64,000 bases of DNA, from assembly GCF_044793635.1 (NCBI RefSeq), contig NZ_CP084992.1, positions 3,100,001 through 3,164,000 of the forward strand, in the 5' to 3' direction. The position numbers and the translations under genes are program-made. Of the stretch, positions 52,092 to 61,061 are shown one piece after another. Each line of letters starts with the position of its first letter. Position 1 is the first letter of the stretch. This DNA comes from Virgibacillus_F necropolis_A (lineage in GTDB: Bacteria; Bacillota; Bacilli; Bacillales; Amphibacillaceae). A model generated the notes under the pieces. It was not told the DNA's origin. It saw only the letters and a list, made by a program, of their open reading frames with translations, and did no database searches.

Positions 52092-53342
52092 TCAATCAAT
52101 CATTTTAGCGCGTGATTCTTTTCTGCTTTGCAGTTTCATAACCCGAGTCATCATATAAATACCTATCATTCCCAGAATTAAAAAGCTTCCACTTATCACA
52201 CTGGCGGGGACAAGTCCACCAATAGTAATAGCAGCACCAGCTAAAATCATCGTTCCCTGTCCAATAAAGCTATTTAAAGCTAGATATGAGCTTCGATAAG
52301 ATTTGTCAGCTAATTCAGCAAGCAAACTTTGGCGAACGGGAATATACATTAGTTCCCCAAGTGAAATAAATACCATCAGTCCAATCAACAACCAGGGGGA
52401 GGAGGTATAACTTAGGAGCGCGTAGCCACATACATAGAAACCCATTCCCACAGATAGCCTCCAATAGTCAGATGTTTTATTAACCATCCAAGCTACGAAC
52501 CCTACAGTTAGTACTACTAGCAATGTGTTTTCTGCATGCAATAGTCCAACCATATTTAATCCATCAATCGTAAATGATCCAAACAAAGAGGTTTCATTCA
52601 TTGTTTTTTCTAAATGGACGGCGATATAATTGGTTAAATGGCTTTCAAGGGAGAGAACGAGTAATGTCCCTATTAGGAAAATAATAAATATGCGGTCACT
52701 CAATACCCGACGGTAACTTGACCATATCGATGACGGTGCCGCAGTCTGACCAGTTACTTCTTTTTTAACAAAAGTTTCCCCGATGTAAAGATAAGTAATC
52801 AATGAAGACAGTAGTGTAATTATAGCTACAGATATAAATAAATAGAAAAGATAATCCTCAAATAAAAATGCTCCCGTAATGCTGCCAAGCGCACTGGATA
52901 GATTCGCCACCCAGTATATAGCTGTAAATACAAAGTTCCGCTCATCTTTTTTTACTAAATCATAAATCATTGCATACGACACAGGCATATATATGCCGTT
53001 GCAAAACATGTTCACCATAAAAAGTGCAAAGCTCATATATGGTAAGACGGCCCATGGAGAATTAACGAAAGCAATAGCTAAAAATGAAATACCTATACCT
53101 AATTCCGAGAGTATAAGTAATTTCCTGCGACCTATTTGATCTGACCAATAACCCCCAATGAGACCGCCAACAATTCCTGAACAAATAACTAGAATAATAA
53201 GAACCCCTGTAATTGTCGCCCCAACCAATTGACTAAAATAAATCGCTATAAAAGGTATAATCATCGTACTCGCCAGATTTGTGGCAAACTGTAAATACAT
53301 ACGAATTTTTATTGAGCTATGCAAATTACGATAAGCGGTCAT
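52092..53342 (-). CDS. MFS transporter (MdtH-like multidrug family)
   Basis: The 416-residue protein has 12 predicted membrane segments. The MFS motif between segments 2 and 3 is GGYWSDQIGRRKLLI. It follows a TetR gene by 12 bases on the same strand, so the pair forms an operon and the regulator probably controls this exporter. The substrate is unknown. GGAGGG precedes the start. Confidence 0.88.
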   Translation of the reverse strand: MTAYRNLHSSIKIRMYLQFATNLASTMIIPFIAIYFSQLVGATITGVLIILVICSGIVGGLIGGYWSDQIGRRKLLILSELGIGISFLAIAFVNSPWAVLPYMSFALFMVNMFCNGIYMPVSYAMIYDLVKKDERNFVFTAIYWVANLSSALGSITGAFLFEDYLFYLFISVAIITLLSSLITYLYIGETFVKKEVTGQTAAPSSIWSSYRRVLSDRIFIIFLIGTLLVLSLESHLTNYIAVHLEKTMNETSLFGSFTIDGLNMVGLLHAENTLLVVLTVGFVAWMVNKTSDYWRLSVGMGFYVCGYALLSYTSSPWLLIGLMVFISLGELMYIPVRQSLLAELADKSYRSSYLALNSFIGQGTMILAGAAITIGGLVPASVISGSFLILGMIGIYMMTRVMKLQSRKESRAKMID

Positions 53343-53354
53343 TGTTATGCCCTC

Positions 53355-53939
53355 CTATTTACCTATTCCAAATAAACGCAAAGCCTGGTTTTTAAAGGCA
53401 TTGGTTAACTGCACGTTTGCATGATCGGTAAAGATTAGACGGATTCCACTAAGGTAAGCAAGATAACCATATCCAACCTCCTGTGGATCACTTTCAGGTA
53501 AGAAGCCTTTTTTCATTCCAATTTTCACGATATCCTGGATAAATAGGAAGAACGCATCAGCAAATTGGTCCAATTCCTCGATTTCGGAAAAACGGTGTGG
53601 CTGACCGATAACATATTGAATGATACGTAGCTCCTGCTCCATTTCCAAAAATAAATCAACATGGTTGCCAATAAGTTCTTTTAGTTTAGGAAGGGTTAAA
53701 TTATCTAGACCTTCATAGACTTCAAGCATGTGTTCCTTAAAATAAGCTAACGGTTCAATTACACAGGCACGAAATAGGTTTTCCTTTGTTTCAAAATAGG
53801 TAAAAACAGTACCAAAGCTAACGCCAGCCTCTTTAGCTATCTCCTTAATAGTTGTTTTGGAATAGCCATTTTGAGCAAAAAGTTTTAACCCAGCCTGAAA
53901 AATTTCTTCACGCTTTTGATCTGAACGTGGTTTAGCCAT
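53355..53939 (-). CDS. TetR-family transcriptional regulator
   Basis: The 194-residue protein has an N-terminal TetR helix-turn-helix (AGLKLFAQNGYSKTTIKEIAKEAGVSFGTVFTYFETKENLF) and a helical ligand domain (about 60-190). GGAGGGG lies before the ATG. A promoter and a 24-bp perfect palindrome lie directly upstream, giving autoregulation together with the MFS gene behind it. The ligand is unknown. Confidence 0.92.
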   Translation of the reverse strand: MAKPRSDQKREEIFQAGLKLFAQNGYSKTTIKEIAKEAGVSFGTVFTYFETKENLFRACVIEPLAYFKEHMLEVYEGLDNLTLPKLKELIGNHVDLFLEMEQELRIIQYVIGQPHRFSEIEELDQFADAFFLFIQDIVKIGMKKGFLPESDPQEVGYGYLAYLSGIRLIFTDHANVQLTNAFKNQALRLFGIGK

Positions 53940-53955
53940 ATTACCCCTCCAATAA

Positions 53956-53979
53956 ATGATTGATTAATTAATCAATCAT
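53956..53979. promoter_or_regulatory. 24-bp perfect palindrome, TetR operator
   Basis: Two 12-base arms (ATGATTGATTAA and its complement) lie just downstream of the -10 box and cover the expected transcription start, 17-40 bases before the tetR start codon. Confidence 0.8.
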
Positions 53980-53980
53980 A

Positions 53981-54009
53981 ATTATAGATTAAGTTTAAAT
54001 TGATTGCAA
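53981..54009 (-). promoter_or_regulatory. Sigma-A promoter of the tetR-MFS operon
   Basis: On the minus strand TTGCAA (54009-54004) and TATAAT (53986-53981) with a 17-base spacer. Confidence 0.75.
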
Positions 54010-54088
54010 CCTTTTGAATAAATAAGTCAAAATAGAAGAAAATAACTAGCAGGAATACTAGATAGAATAAGGATTAGGAGTGATAACA

Positions 54089-54265
54089 ATGGGTGAATAC
54101 AGCCATTTTCGTTTTGGACAAAAAGCACCGAATAACGGTGTATATATGGAAATAGGGGAAACAGGTAGTATGGTAAATGATCCAAAGATAATCAAGCTTA
54201 AGGCTGGAGAAAAATTTCCACAAAACTCGAACTTTGATCGAGTGTGGACACGGGATAAAAACTAA
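54089..54265 (+). CDS. yjzC: YjzC-like small protein
   Basis: The 58-residue protein contains FRFGQKAPNNGVYMEIGETGS and a C-terminal KAGEKFPQNSNFDRVWTR, matching the conserved YjzC family of Bacillaceae. ATG 54089 follows AGGAGTG by about 7 bases. Function unknown. Confidence 0.82.
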   Translation: MGEYSHFRFGQKAPNNGVYMEIGETGSMVNDPKIIKLKAGEKFPQNSNFDRVWTRDKN

Positions 54266-54289
54266 ATGATAACCTGAATTTGCTTTGCC

Positions 54290-54323
54290 AAAAGACACGA
54301 GCTCACACCCGTGTCTTTTTGTA
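54290..54323. terminator. Bidirectional terminator between yjzC and the MFS gene
   Basis: AAAAGACACG / CGTGTCTTTT with a 10-base loop; one arm lies inside the 3' coding end of the MFS gene at 54303. Confidence 0.82.
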
Positions 54324-55475
54324 TTTATGGGAATCGGAATGTTTTTCATGCATGGAAAACAAAGCCGTACCAAGGGAAATAATGACTAGCAATCCACCGA
54401 TAGTTGCGGTCTGTTCAATTGACGCTTGTTCAATGACAACACCGCCGATTAATGAACCGATAGCAATACCAAGATGTAAAGCAGAGTTATTTAAGCTTTG
54501 CTGAATGTCTGATGTTTCAGGGGAAGCTTCAATTAGATAGCTTTGCATTGCAGGTGATATAGCCCAACTCATCATACCCCAAACAATCATTACACCAAGA
54601 AATAACGGCAGGAAAAAAGTTGTGTATGGAATGGCAAAGATTGCAATTCCAAAAGCAATAATAGCTATTAGAATCGTACGTTTTGTACCCATTAAATCTG
54701 CTAACGTACCACCAAAGCCACCACCGCTTACCGCTGCTATCCCGAAAATTAGATAGATAATACTTATCCAAGCCCCTTCAATTCCCATGGTTTCTTTTAC
54801 AAAGGGGGTCAAATAAGCATACAATGTTGTGTGCCCAGCTAAAAATAGAAATGTCGTGCTTTGTGCAAAAAATATTTTCCGATTTTTTAATGTTGCCAGC
54901 TGTTTTCCAATCGGAATTGATGGTTTTGGCTCAACTTTGTCCATATATAAATAAATGGCGATGATGGAAAGCACGGTTAAAAAACTAATCAATACAAAGG
55001 GAGCACGCCAGCTAAAAGCATTACCAAGCATTAAGCCGATCGGTATACCTAATACGAGTGAGGCACTTACACCCATAGAAACAATACCGATTGCCCGTCC
55101 CCGATATTTTGGATCGACAATACTCGGAGCCATTGTTAAACATAATATAATCAGTAAGGAGCCACTTGTTGCCGAAATGATCCGCCCAATAACTAGTAAG
55201 CTATAAGAGTGGCTGAAAACTGTTACGATATTTCCAAGTAAAAATATGATTAATGAAATTAATGTTAATTGTTTACGTTCCACCTTGGAGGTTAAAATCA
55301 ATAAAATAGGTGCTGCAATTGCAAAAATCAATGAAAAAATAGTAATCAAGAAGCCTGCTTGTCCAAGGCTGACATGCAGATCTGTTGCGATTAAATCCAG
55401 TATTCCACCGATGATTAATTCGACCATCCCAACAACAAATGAGATAATCATTAGTAAATAAACACGCTTGTCCAT
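54303..55475 (-). CDS. MFS transporter (AraJ/drug-efflux type)
   Basis: The 390-residue protein has 12 predicted membrane segments, with the region VVGMVELIIGGILDLIATDLHVSLGQAGFLITIFSLIFA typical of the DHA1 subfamily and GIPIGLMLGNAFSWRAPFV as motif C. No regulator is adjacent. Substrate unknown, with sugar or drug export being usual for the subfamily. The C-terminal coding end forms part of its own terminator. Confidence 0.87.
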   Translation of the reverse strand: MDKRVYLLMIISFVVGMVELIIGGILDLIATDLHVSLGQAGFLITIFSLIFAIAAPILLILTSKVERKQLTLISLIIFLLGNIVTVFSHSYSLLVIGRIISATSGSLLIILCLTMAPSIVDPKYRGRAIGIVSMGVSASLVLGIPIGLMLGNAFSWRAPFVLISFLTVLSIIAIYLYMDKVEPKPSIPIGKQLATLKNRKIFFAQSTTFLFLAGHTTLYAYLTPFVKETMGIEGAWISIIYLIFGIAAVSGGGFGGTLADLMGTKRTILIAIIAFGIAIFAIPYTTFFLPLFLGVMIVWGMMSWAISPAMQSYLIEASPETSDIQQSLNNSALHLGIAIGSLIGGVVIEQASIEQTATIGGLLVIISLGTALFSMHEKHSDSHKYKKTRV

Positions 55476-55641
55476 ATAAATCTATGCTTCCTCTCTCTTT
55501 TCGTACCATTACAATAATAATGATTTATCCTATGAAAAACAAGATTAAAAGCATAGTTACTTTTGTGAAAGTTAAATGCTATAATTAGTAAAATTGAAAA
55601 TAATGCAACTTTTGTACGGAGGGACAGTAAATGAAGTTTTA

Positions 55642-56232
55642 TTAATCCTTCATCACAAACACCTTTTGAAAAACTGGATATATTACATACCCAATCGAAA
55701 CACCTAAGACATTTAATAGAAGATCATCCACATCTAAACTTCCTCGACGAGTAATAAATTGAAAACCTTCTATCATGCATATCAGAACAATCGTGATTAG
55801 TAGCATCCGGATAAAAGAAGGCTTTTGACTGATATACCGATAATACAATCCAAATGGGATAAATAAGCCGATATTTGCACCTAAATTATAAAAGGATATC
55901 AATAACTGGACTTCACCAGATAGGTAAAAAATGATGGTGTCAAAAGGAATGAGATTGAAGGTATCGTATTTTTGGGTGTTTGGTCTGAAAAATAATAGGA
56001 TAAGTAATGCCATGCTATAAAACAATGTCGTAAAGTGAAAAACCCAAGCTGATATTCGAATTTCTTCTTTTGTCACCCAACAAACAATGAATAAAGCAAT
56101 GAAAGAAAAGCCAAACCAAACGACCCCTATGACAAGAGGGTGAAGGTAATTGGTTAATTGCATCCATAATGGTAAAAGGATAAAAAATATAGCTTGTGAA
56201 AGTAAAAGACCATACATTATAGTTTTTTTCAT
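55642..56232 (-). CDS. VanZ-family membrane protein
   Basis: The 196-residue protein has five membrane segments, with FNLIPFDTII, NLGANIGLFIPFGLYYR, EGFQFITRRGSLDVDDLLLNVLGVSIGY, the conserved VanZ pattern including the acidic DVDD. VanZ proteins are linked to teicoplanin resistance; the role in ordinary cells is unclear. GGAGGAAAT precedes the start. Confidence 0.9.
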   Translation of the reverse strand: MKKTIMYGLLLSQAIFFILLPLWMQLTNYLHPLVIGVVWFGFSFIALFIVCWVTKEEIRISAWVFHFTTLFYSMALLILLFFRPNTQKYDTFNLIPFDTIIFYLSGEVQLLISFYNLGANIGLFIPFGLYYRYISQKPSFIRMLLITIVLICMIEGFQFITRRGSLDVDDLLLNVLGVSIGYVIYPVFQKVFVMKD

Positions 56233-56435
56233 ATTTCCTCCATACTAAACCCGTTATTATGGTGATACAAGACGATCAAGAAAACTTTATTTTGAAAAAG
56301 CTTATCAATATTTTAACATCAATCCGCTGCGTTTATGGGTAGACTTTATTTTTTCACGAAAAAAAGGAGGTTATTAGATCTTTATCGAATACTATAGATA
56401 GTAGAATTGTATTGGGAAGGGAAGTTGAACACTAA

Positions 56436-57626
56436 ATGAGCGCAGAGCCAATTAGAGAGAGCAAGCGATTACTTTGGATAGATGCAGCAAGAGGATTTGC
56501 GATTTTTGGTATATTTATGGTCAATGTTGGTGCTTTTTCAGCACCATATTTCATGCATGGTGGTGAAGCAGGAGCTTGGCCTGGAACAGTCGATCATTTT
56601 GTACAAAGCTTCATTGATGTATTTTTTCAAGCCAGCTTTTATACATTATTTTCTTTATTATTTGGTTTTGGATTTCAACTAATGATCGATCGGTTAGTTG
56701 AAAAAGGTGAACATGTATACGGGATATTATTCCGCAGACTCCTCCTATTAATAGGGTTTGGCGTCGTACATGCCTTTGCGATATGGTATGGCGATATTTT
56801 ATTGTCATATGGAATTATTGGGTTGTTACTATTACTGTTTGTGAAAGTGAAAAATAAAACTTTGTTAATATGGGCGTTTTTATTGATGGGGATAAGTGTT
56901 ACATACTATACAACGTTTTTATATGATGTCCGCGAGTACCTCGGTTTTGTTGATCATGGGGCAATTAAACAAGCCATTGTAAATTATCAAAGTAATAGTT
57001 TAAGTGACATTTGGTCCCAGAATTATGTGGATTGGGAGTATGCAAACGGCGGAATCTCGTATTTATTTTTAACAAGTACACTATTACCGTTGTTTTTAGT
57101 GGGTATGTTTATCGCACGGAAAAGATGGCTTCATGATATAGAGCGTTTCCAAAAGGTATTGAAATGGGGATGGTTGATTAGTCTTGTAATTTTCCTGGTC
57201 TTAAAGTTAGGTCCATATGCGTATGGAAATCCTATCTGGTTTTCCTTTATCCAGGATAATCTAGGTGGTTCCGCATCAGCGTTATTTTACATTTTCTCCA
57301 TAGGTTTATTGGCGAAAACTGACCTTGGAATGAAGTTAATTAGACCATTTGTCCATGTCGGCCGCATGTCATTGACCAACTATATTTCTCAATCCGTTAT
57401 CATGTTTATCTTATTTTATGGCATAGGTTTCGCTTTGTATGGAACAATTAGCCCGTTGGAAGGCGTCATTATTGTAGTGATTATCTATACATTACAGGTA
57501 TTTGCAAGCAGATGGTGGTTTAGACACTATCAATTCGGACCATTGGAATGGATTTGGAGGGTTCTCACATATAATAAGAAGCAGGCCTTTCGAAAAAATA
57601 ATGTAAATCGAGGAGAATCTTCTTGA
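56436..57626 (+). CDS. DUF418-family membrane protein
   Basis: The 396-residue protein has about ten membrane segments. It starts with the family pattern RLLWIDAARGFAIFGIFMVN and ends in a DUF418 domain (HVGRMSLTNYISQSVIMFILFYG, FGPLEWIWRVLTY). It is related to YeiB/YxaH-type acyltransferase-like membrane proteins of unknown function. GGGAAGGGAAG precedes the ATG. The stop overlaps the start of the truncated DUF2157 gene by 4 bases. Confidence 0.88.
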   Translation: MSAEPIRESKRLLWIDAARGFAIFGIFMVNVGAFSAPYFMHGGEAGAWPGTVDHFVQSFIDVFFQASFYTLFSLLFGFGFQLMIDRLVEKGEHVYGILFRRLLLLIGFGVVHAFAIWYGDILLSYGIIGLLLLLFVKVKNKTLLIWAFLLMGISVTYYTTFLYDVREYLGFVDHGAIKQAIVNYQSNSLSDIWSQNYVDWEYANGGISYLFLTSTLLPLFLVGMFIARKRWLHDIERFQKVLKWGWLISLVIFLVLKLGPYAYGNPIWFSFIQDNLGGSASALFYIFSIGLLAKTDLGMKLIRPFVHVGRMSLTNYISQSVIMFILFYGIGFALYGTISPLEGVIIVVIIYTLQVFASRWWFRHYQFGPLEWIWRVLTYNKKQAFRKNNVNRGESS

Positions 57627-57868
57627 ATAGATCAAAGCTAAAGAGTGAAGGACAGAAGTGGGTCAAGGATGACATTATTTCGGAGCAACAACTCGATCAA
57701 ATACTTGCCAGTTATAAAACCAAAGATCCAAATACAATCATTCTATTATTCGCAGTTCTGTTATCAGGATTAGGTTTTTTAACGTTTATCACTTCCGATT
57801 GGGCGCGTGTTCCACACTTCTCTAGGATTGCAATAATCATCGCTTTTAAAAAATGCGAACCTCTTTAA
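57623..57868 (+). pseudogene. Truncated DUF2157 membrane protein gene
   Basis: The 81 codons start at TTG 57623 (GAGGAG site) and match the N-terminal part of DUF2157 proteins: a helical head (GQKWVKDDIISEQQLDQILASY) and the first membrane segment (TIILLFAVLLSGLGFLTFITSDW). Family members are several hundred residues long; here the frame changes after RIAIIIAF into KKCEPL and stops inside the rocD terminator hairpin. The rest of the gene is deleted. The coupled DUF418 gene is intact. Confidence 0.75.
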
Positions 57869-57886
57869 GTGGAGGTTCGCATTTTT
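57849..57886. terminator. Terminator of rocD at the DUF2157 truncation point
   Basis: AAAAATGCGAACCTC / GAGGTTCGCATTTTT with an 8-base loop, active in both directions; the minus-strand product ends rocD, 7 bases past its stop codon. Confidence 0.92.
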
Positions 57887-57892
57887 GGTTCA

Positions 57893-59089
57893 TTAACCTT
57901 GTAAAACTTCTTTAATGTGGCCGATTGCCCAATCTAAATCATCTTTTTCAATGATTAATGGAGGTGCGAATCGAATAACATTTTCATGTGTTTCTTTACA
58001 TAGTAAACCTTTTTCTTTAAGTTCTACACAATAGGAACGTGCTGGTTCTGTCAGTTCTACACCAATAAATAGCCCTTTACCACGAACTTCTTTGACAACT
58101 GGATTGTCTATTTTTCTAAGTTCATCCATCATGTAATTACCAAGTTCAAGTGAACGGTCAGCCAGATTTTCTTCTTCCAAAACATCAAGTGATGCGATTG
58201 AAACAGCACACGCTAGTGGGTTTCCACCGAACGTTGAACCGTGTGATCCTGGGTTAAATACGCCAAGGATATCTTTATTAGCTACGATACATGAAATTGG
58301 GAAAACTCCGCCGCCAAGCGCTTTTCCTAAAATTAGAATGTCTGGTGTTACATCTTCCCAGTCACAAGCGAACATTTTACCGCTACGGCCAAGTCCAGCT
58401 TGAATTTCATCTGCAATATACAACACATTGTTTTCTTTACAAACATCTAATGCTTCCTTTAAAAATCCTTCAGGTGGCATATTAATTCCAGCTTCACCTT
58501 GGATTGGTTCAAATAAGAAACCAGCTGTGTTTTCGTTGATTGCTGCTTTAAGTGCCTCAATATCACCATATGGAATTAATTTAATTCCAGGAAGCAATGG
58601 CCCAAACCCACGTTGATTTTCAGGTTCCGATGATAAAGAAACTGCTGTCATTGTACGGCCATGGAAATTGTCTTCACAGGCAATGATTTCTGCTTTGTTT
58701 TCTGCAACACCTTTTACGTCATAAGCCCAGCGTCTAGCTGTTTTAATAGCTGTTTCAACAGCTTCAGCACCAGTGTTCATTGGCAATACTGCTTCTTTGT
58801 TTGTTAGTTTACAAATCTTTTCATACCATGGACCAAGTTGATCATTATGGAATGCGCGTGATGTTAATGTAACCGCATCCGCTTGTTTTTTTAATGCATC
58901 AATGATTTTTGGATGACGATGCCCTTGGTTAACAGCAGAATATGCACTTAACATATCCATGTAACGGTTACCTTCAGGATCATCTACCCAAACACCCTCA
59001 GCTTTGGATATAACAACAGGAAGGGGATGATAGTTTTTTGCACCATATTCCTGTGTTTGATCGATAATGTGTTGACTAGAATGTGACAT
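57893..59089 (-). CDS. rocD: Ornithine aminotransferase RocD
   Basis: The 398-residue PLP enzyme has NTGAEAVETAIKTARRWAY, FHGRTMTAVSLS, FEPIQGEAGINMP, IADEIQAGLGRSGKMFA and the PLP Lys in ILGKALGGGVFPIS. It converts ornithine and 2-oxoglutarate to glutamate semialdehyde and glutamate in arginine catabolism and the proline link. GGAGGG precedes the start. No rocE/rocF neighbours here. Confidence 0.96.
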   Translation of the reverse strand: MSHSSQHIIDQTQEYGAKNYHPLPVVISKAEGVWVDDPEGNRYMDMLSAYSAVNQGHRHPKIIDALKKQADAVTLTSRAFHNDQLGPWYEKICKLTNKEAVLPMNTGAEAVETAIKTARRWAYDVKGVAENKAEIIACEDNFHGRTMTAVSLSSEPENQRGFGPLLPGIKLIPYGDIEALKAAINENTAGFLFEPIQGEAGINMPPEGFLKEALDVCKENNVLYIADEIQAGLGRSGKMFACDWEDVTPDILILGKALGGGVFPISCIVANKDILGVFNPGSHGSTFGGNPLACAVSIASLDVLEEENLADRSLELGNYMMDELRKIDNPVVKEVRGKGLFIGVELTEPARSYCVELKEKGLLCKETHENVIRFAPPLIIEKDDLDWAIGHIKEVLQG

Positions 59090-59248
59090 ATTATCCCTCC
59101 ATTAAAAAAATACAATACTTTTTCAGTATAACAGTTTTTTCTAAAAATTACTGCATGATAAATGTTCAAATATAATTCACATGAATTTCCCTTTTTTACG
59201 TGATATGATAGGTTTGTGAAGTATAGGAAGTAGAAAGGATGAAAATAC

Positions 59249-59605
59249 ATGACTACACATTTACATGTAACAGCGTGGGCGCTTGCATTTATTCTGTTTA
59301 TCGTTGTTGTGATTTTGAATAAATCAGGTAAAGAAAAAGGCGCGAAAATCGTACATATGATTCTAAGACTAGATTACTTATTGATATTGTTTTCCGGAGG
59401 TTCACTACTCTCTGCATACTTCGGTGGAAGCTCAATGATGGGCGAGGCAATCTTTAAAGGATTGGCTGGAATTTGGGCTGTTTTTGCAATGGAAATGATT
59501 GCTGTGAAAATGGCAAGACATGAAGCAACAAAAAGCTTTTGGATTCAACTAGTAATCGCAGTAGTGATTACCTTGATTTTAGGATTTGGACGTTTACCAT
59601 TATAA
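59249..59605 (+). CDS. yisL: YisL/UPF0344-family membrane protein
   Basis: The 118-residue protein has four membrane segments and the family features HLHVTAWALAFILF, MILRLDYLLILFSGGSLL, and KGLAGIWAVFAMEMIAVK. Size and pattern match B. subtilis YisL. Function unknown. AAAGGATG about 10 bases upstream. Confidence 0.88.
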   Translation: MTTHLHVTAWALAFILFIVVVILNKSGKEKGAKIVHMILRLDYLLILFSGGSLLSAYFGGSSMMGEAIFKGLAGIWAVFAMEMIAVKMARHEATKSFWIQLVIAVVITLILGFGRLPL

Positions 59606-59624
59606 TTTGCAGGTTAAAATTAGT

Positions 59625-59660
59625 AAGGCCGTGTATCTGAGGATGCGCGGCCTTATTTTT
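59625..59660 (+). terminator. Rho-independent terminator of yisL
   Basis: AAGGCCGTGTATC / GATGCGCGGCCTT, a 13-bp stem with two G-U pairs, 4-base loop and ATTTTTATT tail. Confidence 0.87.
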
Positions 59661-59674
59661 ATTCTGTGCGCTAT

Positions 59675-59794
59675 AGTTATAACCGCCAATTTAGGCTTTT
59701 ATCAGCCGATATATTAGGATAACCGCTGATTTATTAATATATCCGCCGTTACGGAAATATAACTGCCAATTTGAAAATATATCTGCCATTCGCA
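59675..59794. repeat. 20-bp-period degenerate repeat array C (6 units)
   Basis: The unit cores (AACCGCC, ATCAGCC, AACCGCT, ATCCGCC, AACTGCC, ATCTGCC) start at 59681, 59701, 59721, 59741, 59761 and 59781, exactly 20 bases apart. Same orientation and consensus as the array at 32241. It lies between the yisL terminator and the terminator of the convergent iron-binding-protein gene. Confidence 0.93.
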
Positions 59795-59827
59795 TTTTTC
59801 GCTCGCGTTTTCAACCTCGCAATAAAA

Positions 59828-59862
59828 AACCCGAGCAAAGCCATCAAGCCTCGTCCGGGTTC
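59828..59862 (-). terminator. Rho-independent terminator of the siderophore-binding-protein gene
   Basis: On the minus strand AACCCG...CGGGTT with further pairing inside (CGAGGC, GCTTTGCTCG), followed by TTTTTTATT. Confidence 0.72.
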
Positions 59863-59872
59863 TACAAAAAGA

Positions 59873-60835
59873 TTATTTAACTAACGTTTCTACCAATGCA
59901 TCTATTGTTTTTTCGGATGCGATCAAACCATTATTTGTCCAGAAGCTTGGATCGTTCATGATATAAACTTGATCGTTTTTAGCTGCTGGAATACTTTGCC
60001 ATACATCACTTTTCTCTAATGTTTCAAGTCCCTGTTCTCCTTCTAGGCCTAAAAGGAAGATATGATCTGCTTTTAGTTCCGAAAGCTTTTCCATGGAGAT
60101 TGGATTCCACGCGGTTTTCGATTCACCTAAGCTTTCAACGAATGGCGGTACTTTAATACCAAGCTCGGAGTATGCAACTTCAGCGCTGTGACGATCTTTT
60201 TCAAATAAAAAGAATTCCCCTCCGACTACCCACATCATTGCAACTGATTCTTCGCCAATTGAATTAGCTAATTTTTCTTTCGCATCCGCAACCTTCTTAT
60301 CATATGCTGCTAACACTTCATCTGCTTTTTCTTCTTTTCCAAGAATTTTACCGAAAACTTCAATTTGTTTACGCCAGTTAGTTGTAACATCCTCAGGCAT
60401 AACATAGGTTGTAGCAATTTTTTGGTAATCCTCATAAGAACCTTCGTAACTTGCGAGGTTGCTTTCTAAGATGATTAAGTCCGGGCTATGTTCTAGAACT
60501 TGTTCCTGTGGAAGGTTCCATTCGATGCGTGGCAAGTCCTTTAGCTGTGGTTCCAAGTATTGCTGTACAGTTTTGCCGATTGCCCATTTTGCAACAGGAG
60601 TCACACCAAGTGCTAGTAACGAATCTTCATGGAATGGAGCGACAATTCGTTCTACGTCGGCTGGAATGGTTACTTCACCTTTTTTACTATCTACCGTTAC
60701 TTCAGAACTCTTTGATCCTTCTGATGAATCCTTTGATATTGTATCACTGCTATCATTGCCACAAGCTGAAACTACCACCAACAAAAAGGCTAGTGAACAA
60801 ACCATGAGCATTTGTTTTTTAGAAAAAATTCGCAT
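59873..60835 (-). CDS. Iron-siderophore ABC importer binding lipoprotein (YfiY-like)
   Basis: The 320-residue precursor has lipobox VVVSAC (Cys 25), a Ser-rich linker and a periplasmic-binding-protein type II domain (VERIVAPFHEDSLLALGVTPVA, PDLIILESNL, TAWNPISMEKLSELKADHIFLL). It resembles the hydroxamate/citrate-siderophore group such as B. subtilis YfiY. It is divergent from two permease genes, and its promoter overlaps a Fur-type box. The exact siderophore is unknown. Confidence 0.9.
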   Translation of the reverse strand: MRIFSKKQMLMVCSLAFLLVVVSACGNDSSDTISKDSSEGSKSSEVTVDSKKGEVTIPADVERIVAPFHEDSLLALGVTPVAKWAIGKTVQQYLEPQLKDLPRIEWNLPQEQVLEHSPDLIILESNLASYEGSYEDYQKIATTYVMPEDVTTNWRKQIEVFGKILGKEEKADEVLAAYDKKVADAKEKLANSIGEESVAMMWVVGGEFFLFEKDRHSAEVAYSELGIKVPPFVESLGESKTAWNPISMEKLSELKADHIFLLGLEGEQGLETLEKSDVWQSIPAAKNDQVYIMNDPSFWTNNGLIASEKTIDALVETLVK

Positions 60836-60878
60836 ATGTATAATTCTCCCTCTGAATTAATTTACTTTCCTAATGGAA

Positions 60879-60907
60879 ATGATAATCATTTTCATTTATA
60901 ATGTCAA
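60879..60907 (-). promoter_or_regulatory. Sigma-A promoter of the siderophore-binding-protein gene
   Basis: Minus-strand TTGACA (60907-60902) and TATCAT (60884-60879) with a 17-base spacer. Confidence 0.8.
60880..60894. promoter_or_regulatory. Fur-type operator
   Basis: TGATAATCATTTTCA matches the 7-1-7 Fur box TGATAATNATTATCA at 13 of the 14 defined positions and overlaps the -10 region and spacer. Iron-loaded Fur would shut the promoter. Confidence 0.85.
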
Positions 60908-61061
60908 TATACTGTTTGTGTGAAAAAAAATAGATAATCAAACATTGCAGAGAACAGGAATAATGTCTATACTTTCACTGGAAGAAAATATAGGAATTTG
61001 CTGTTAAAGTAGATGTTTAATCGAACGAAACTAATTATACATATAAAGTCAGGGGACCATC

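Noticed and set aside
54303..55475. Several plus-strand frames over the MFS gene at 54955-55461
   Set aside because: They are antisense of a clear 12-span transporter and carry no motif or start signal.
56362..56435. Strong AGGAGG site about 70 bases before the DUF418 gene as a separate gene
   Set aside because: No ATG, GTG or TTG follows at usable spacing; only an ATT could start a 21-codon frame, so I did not call it.
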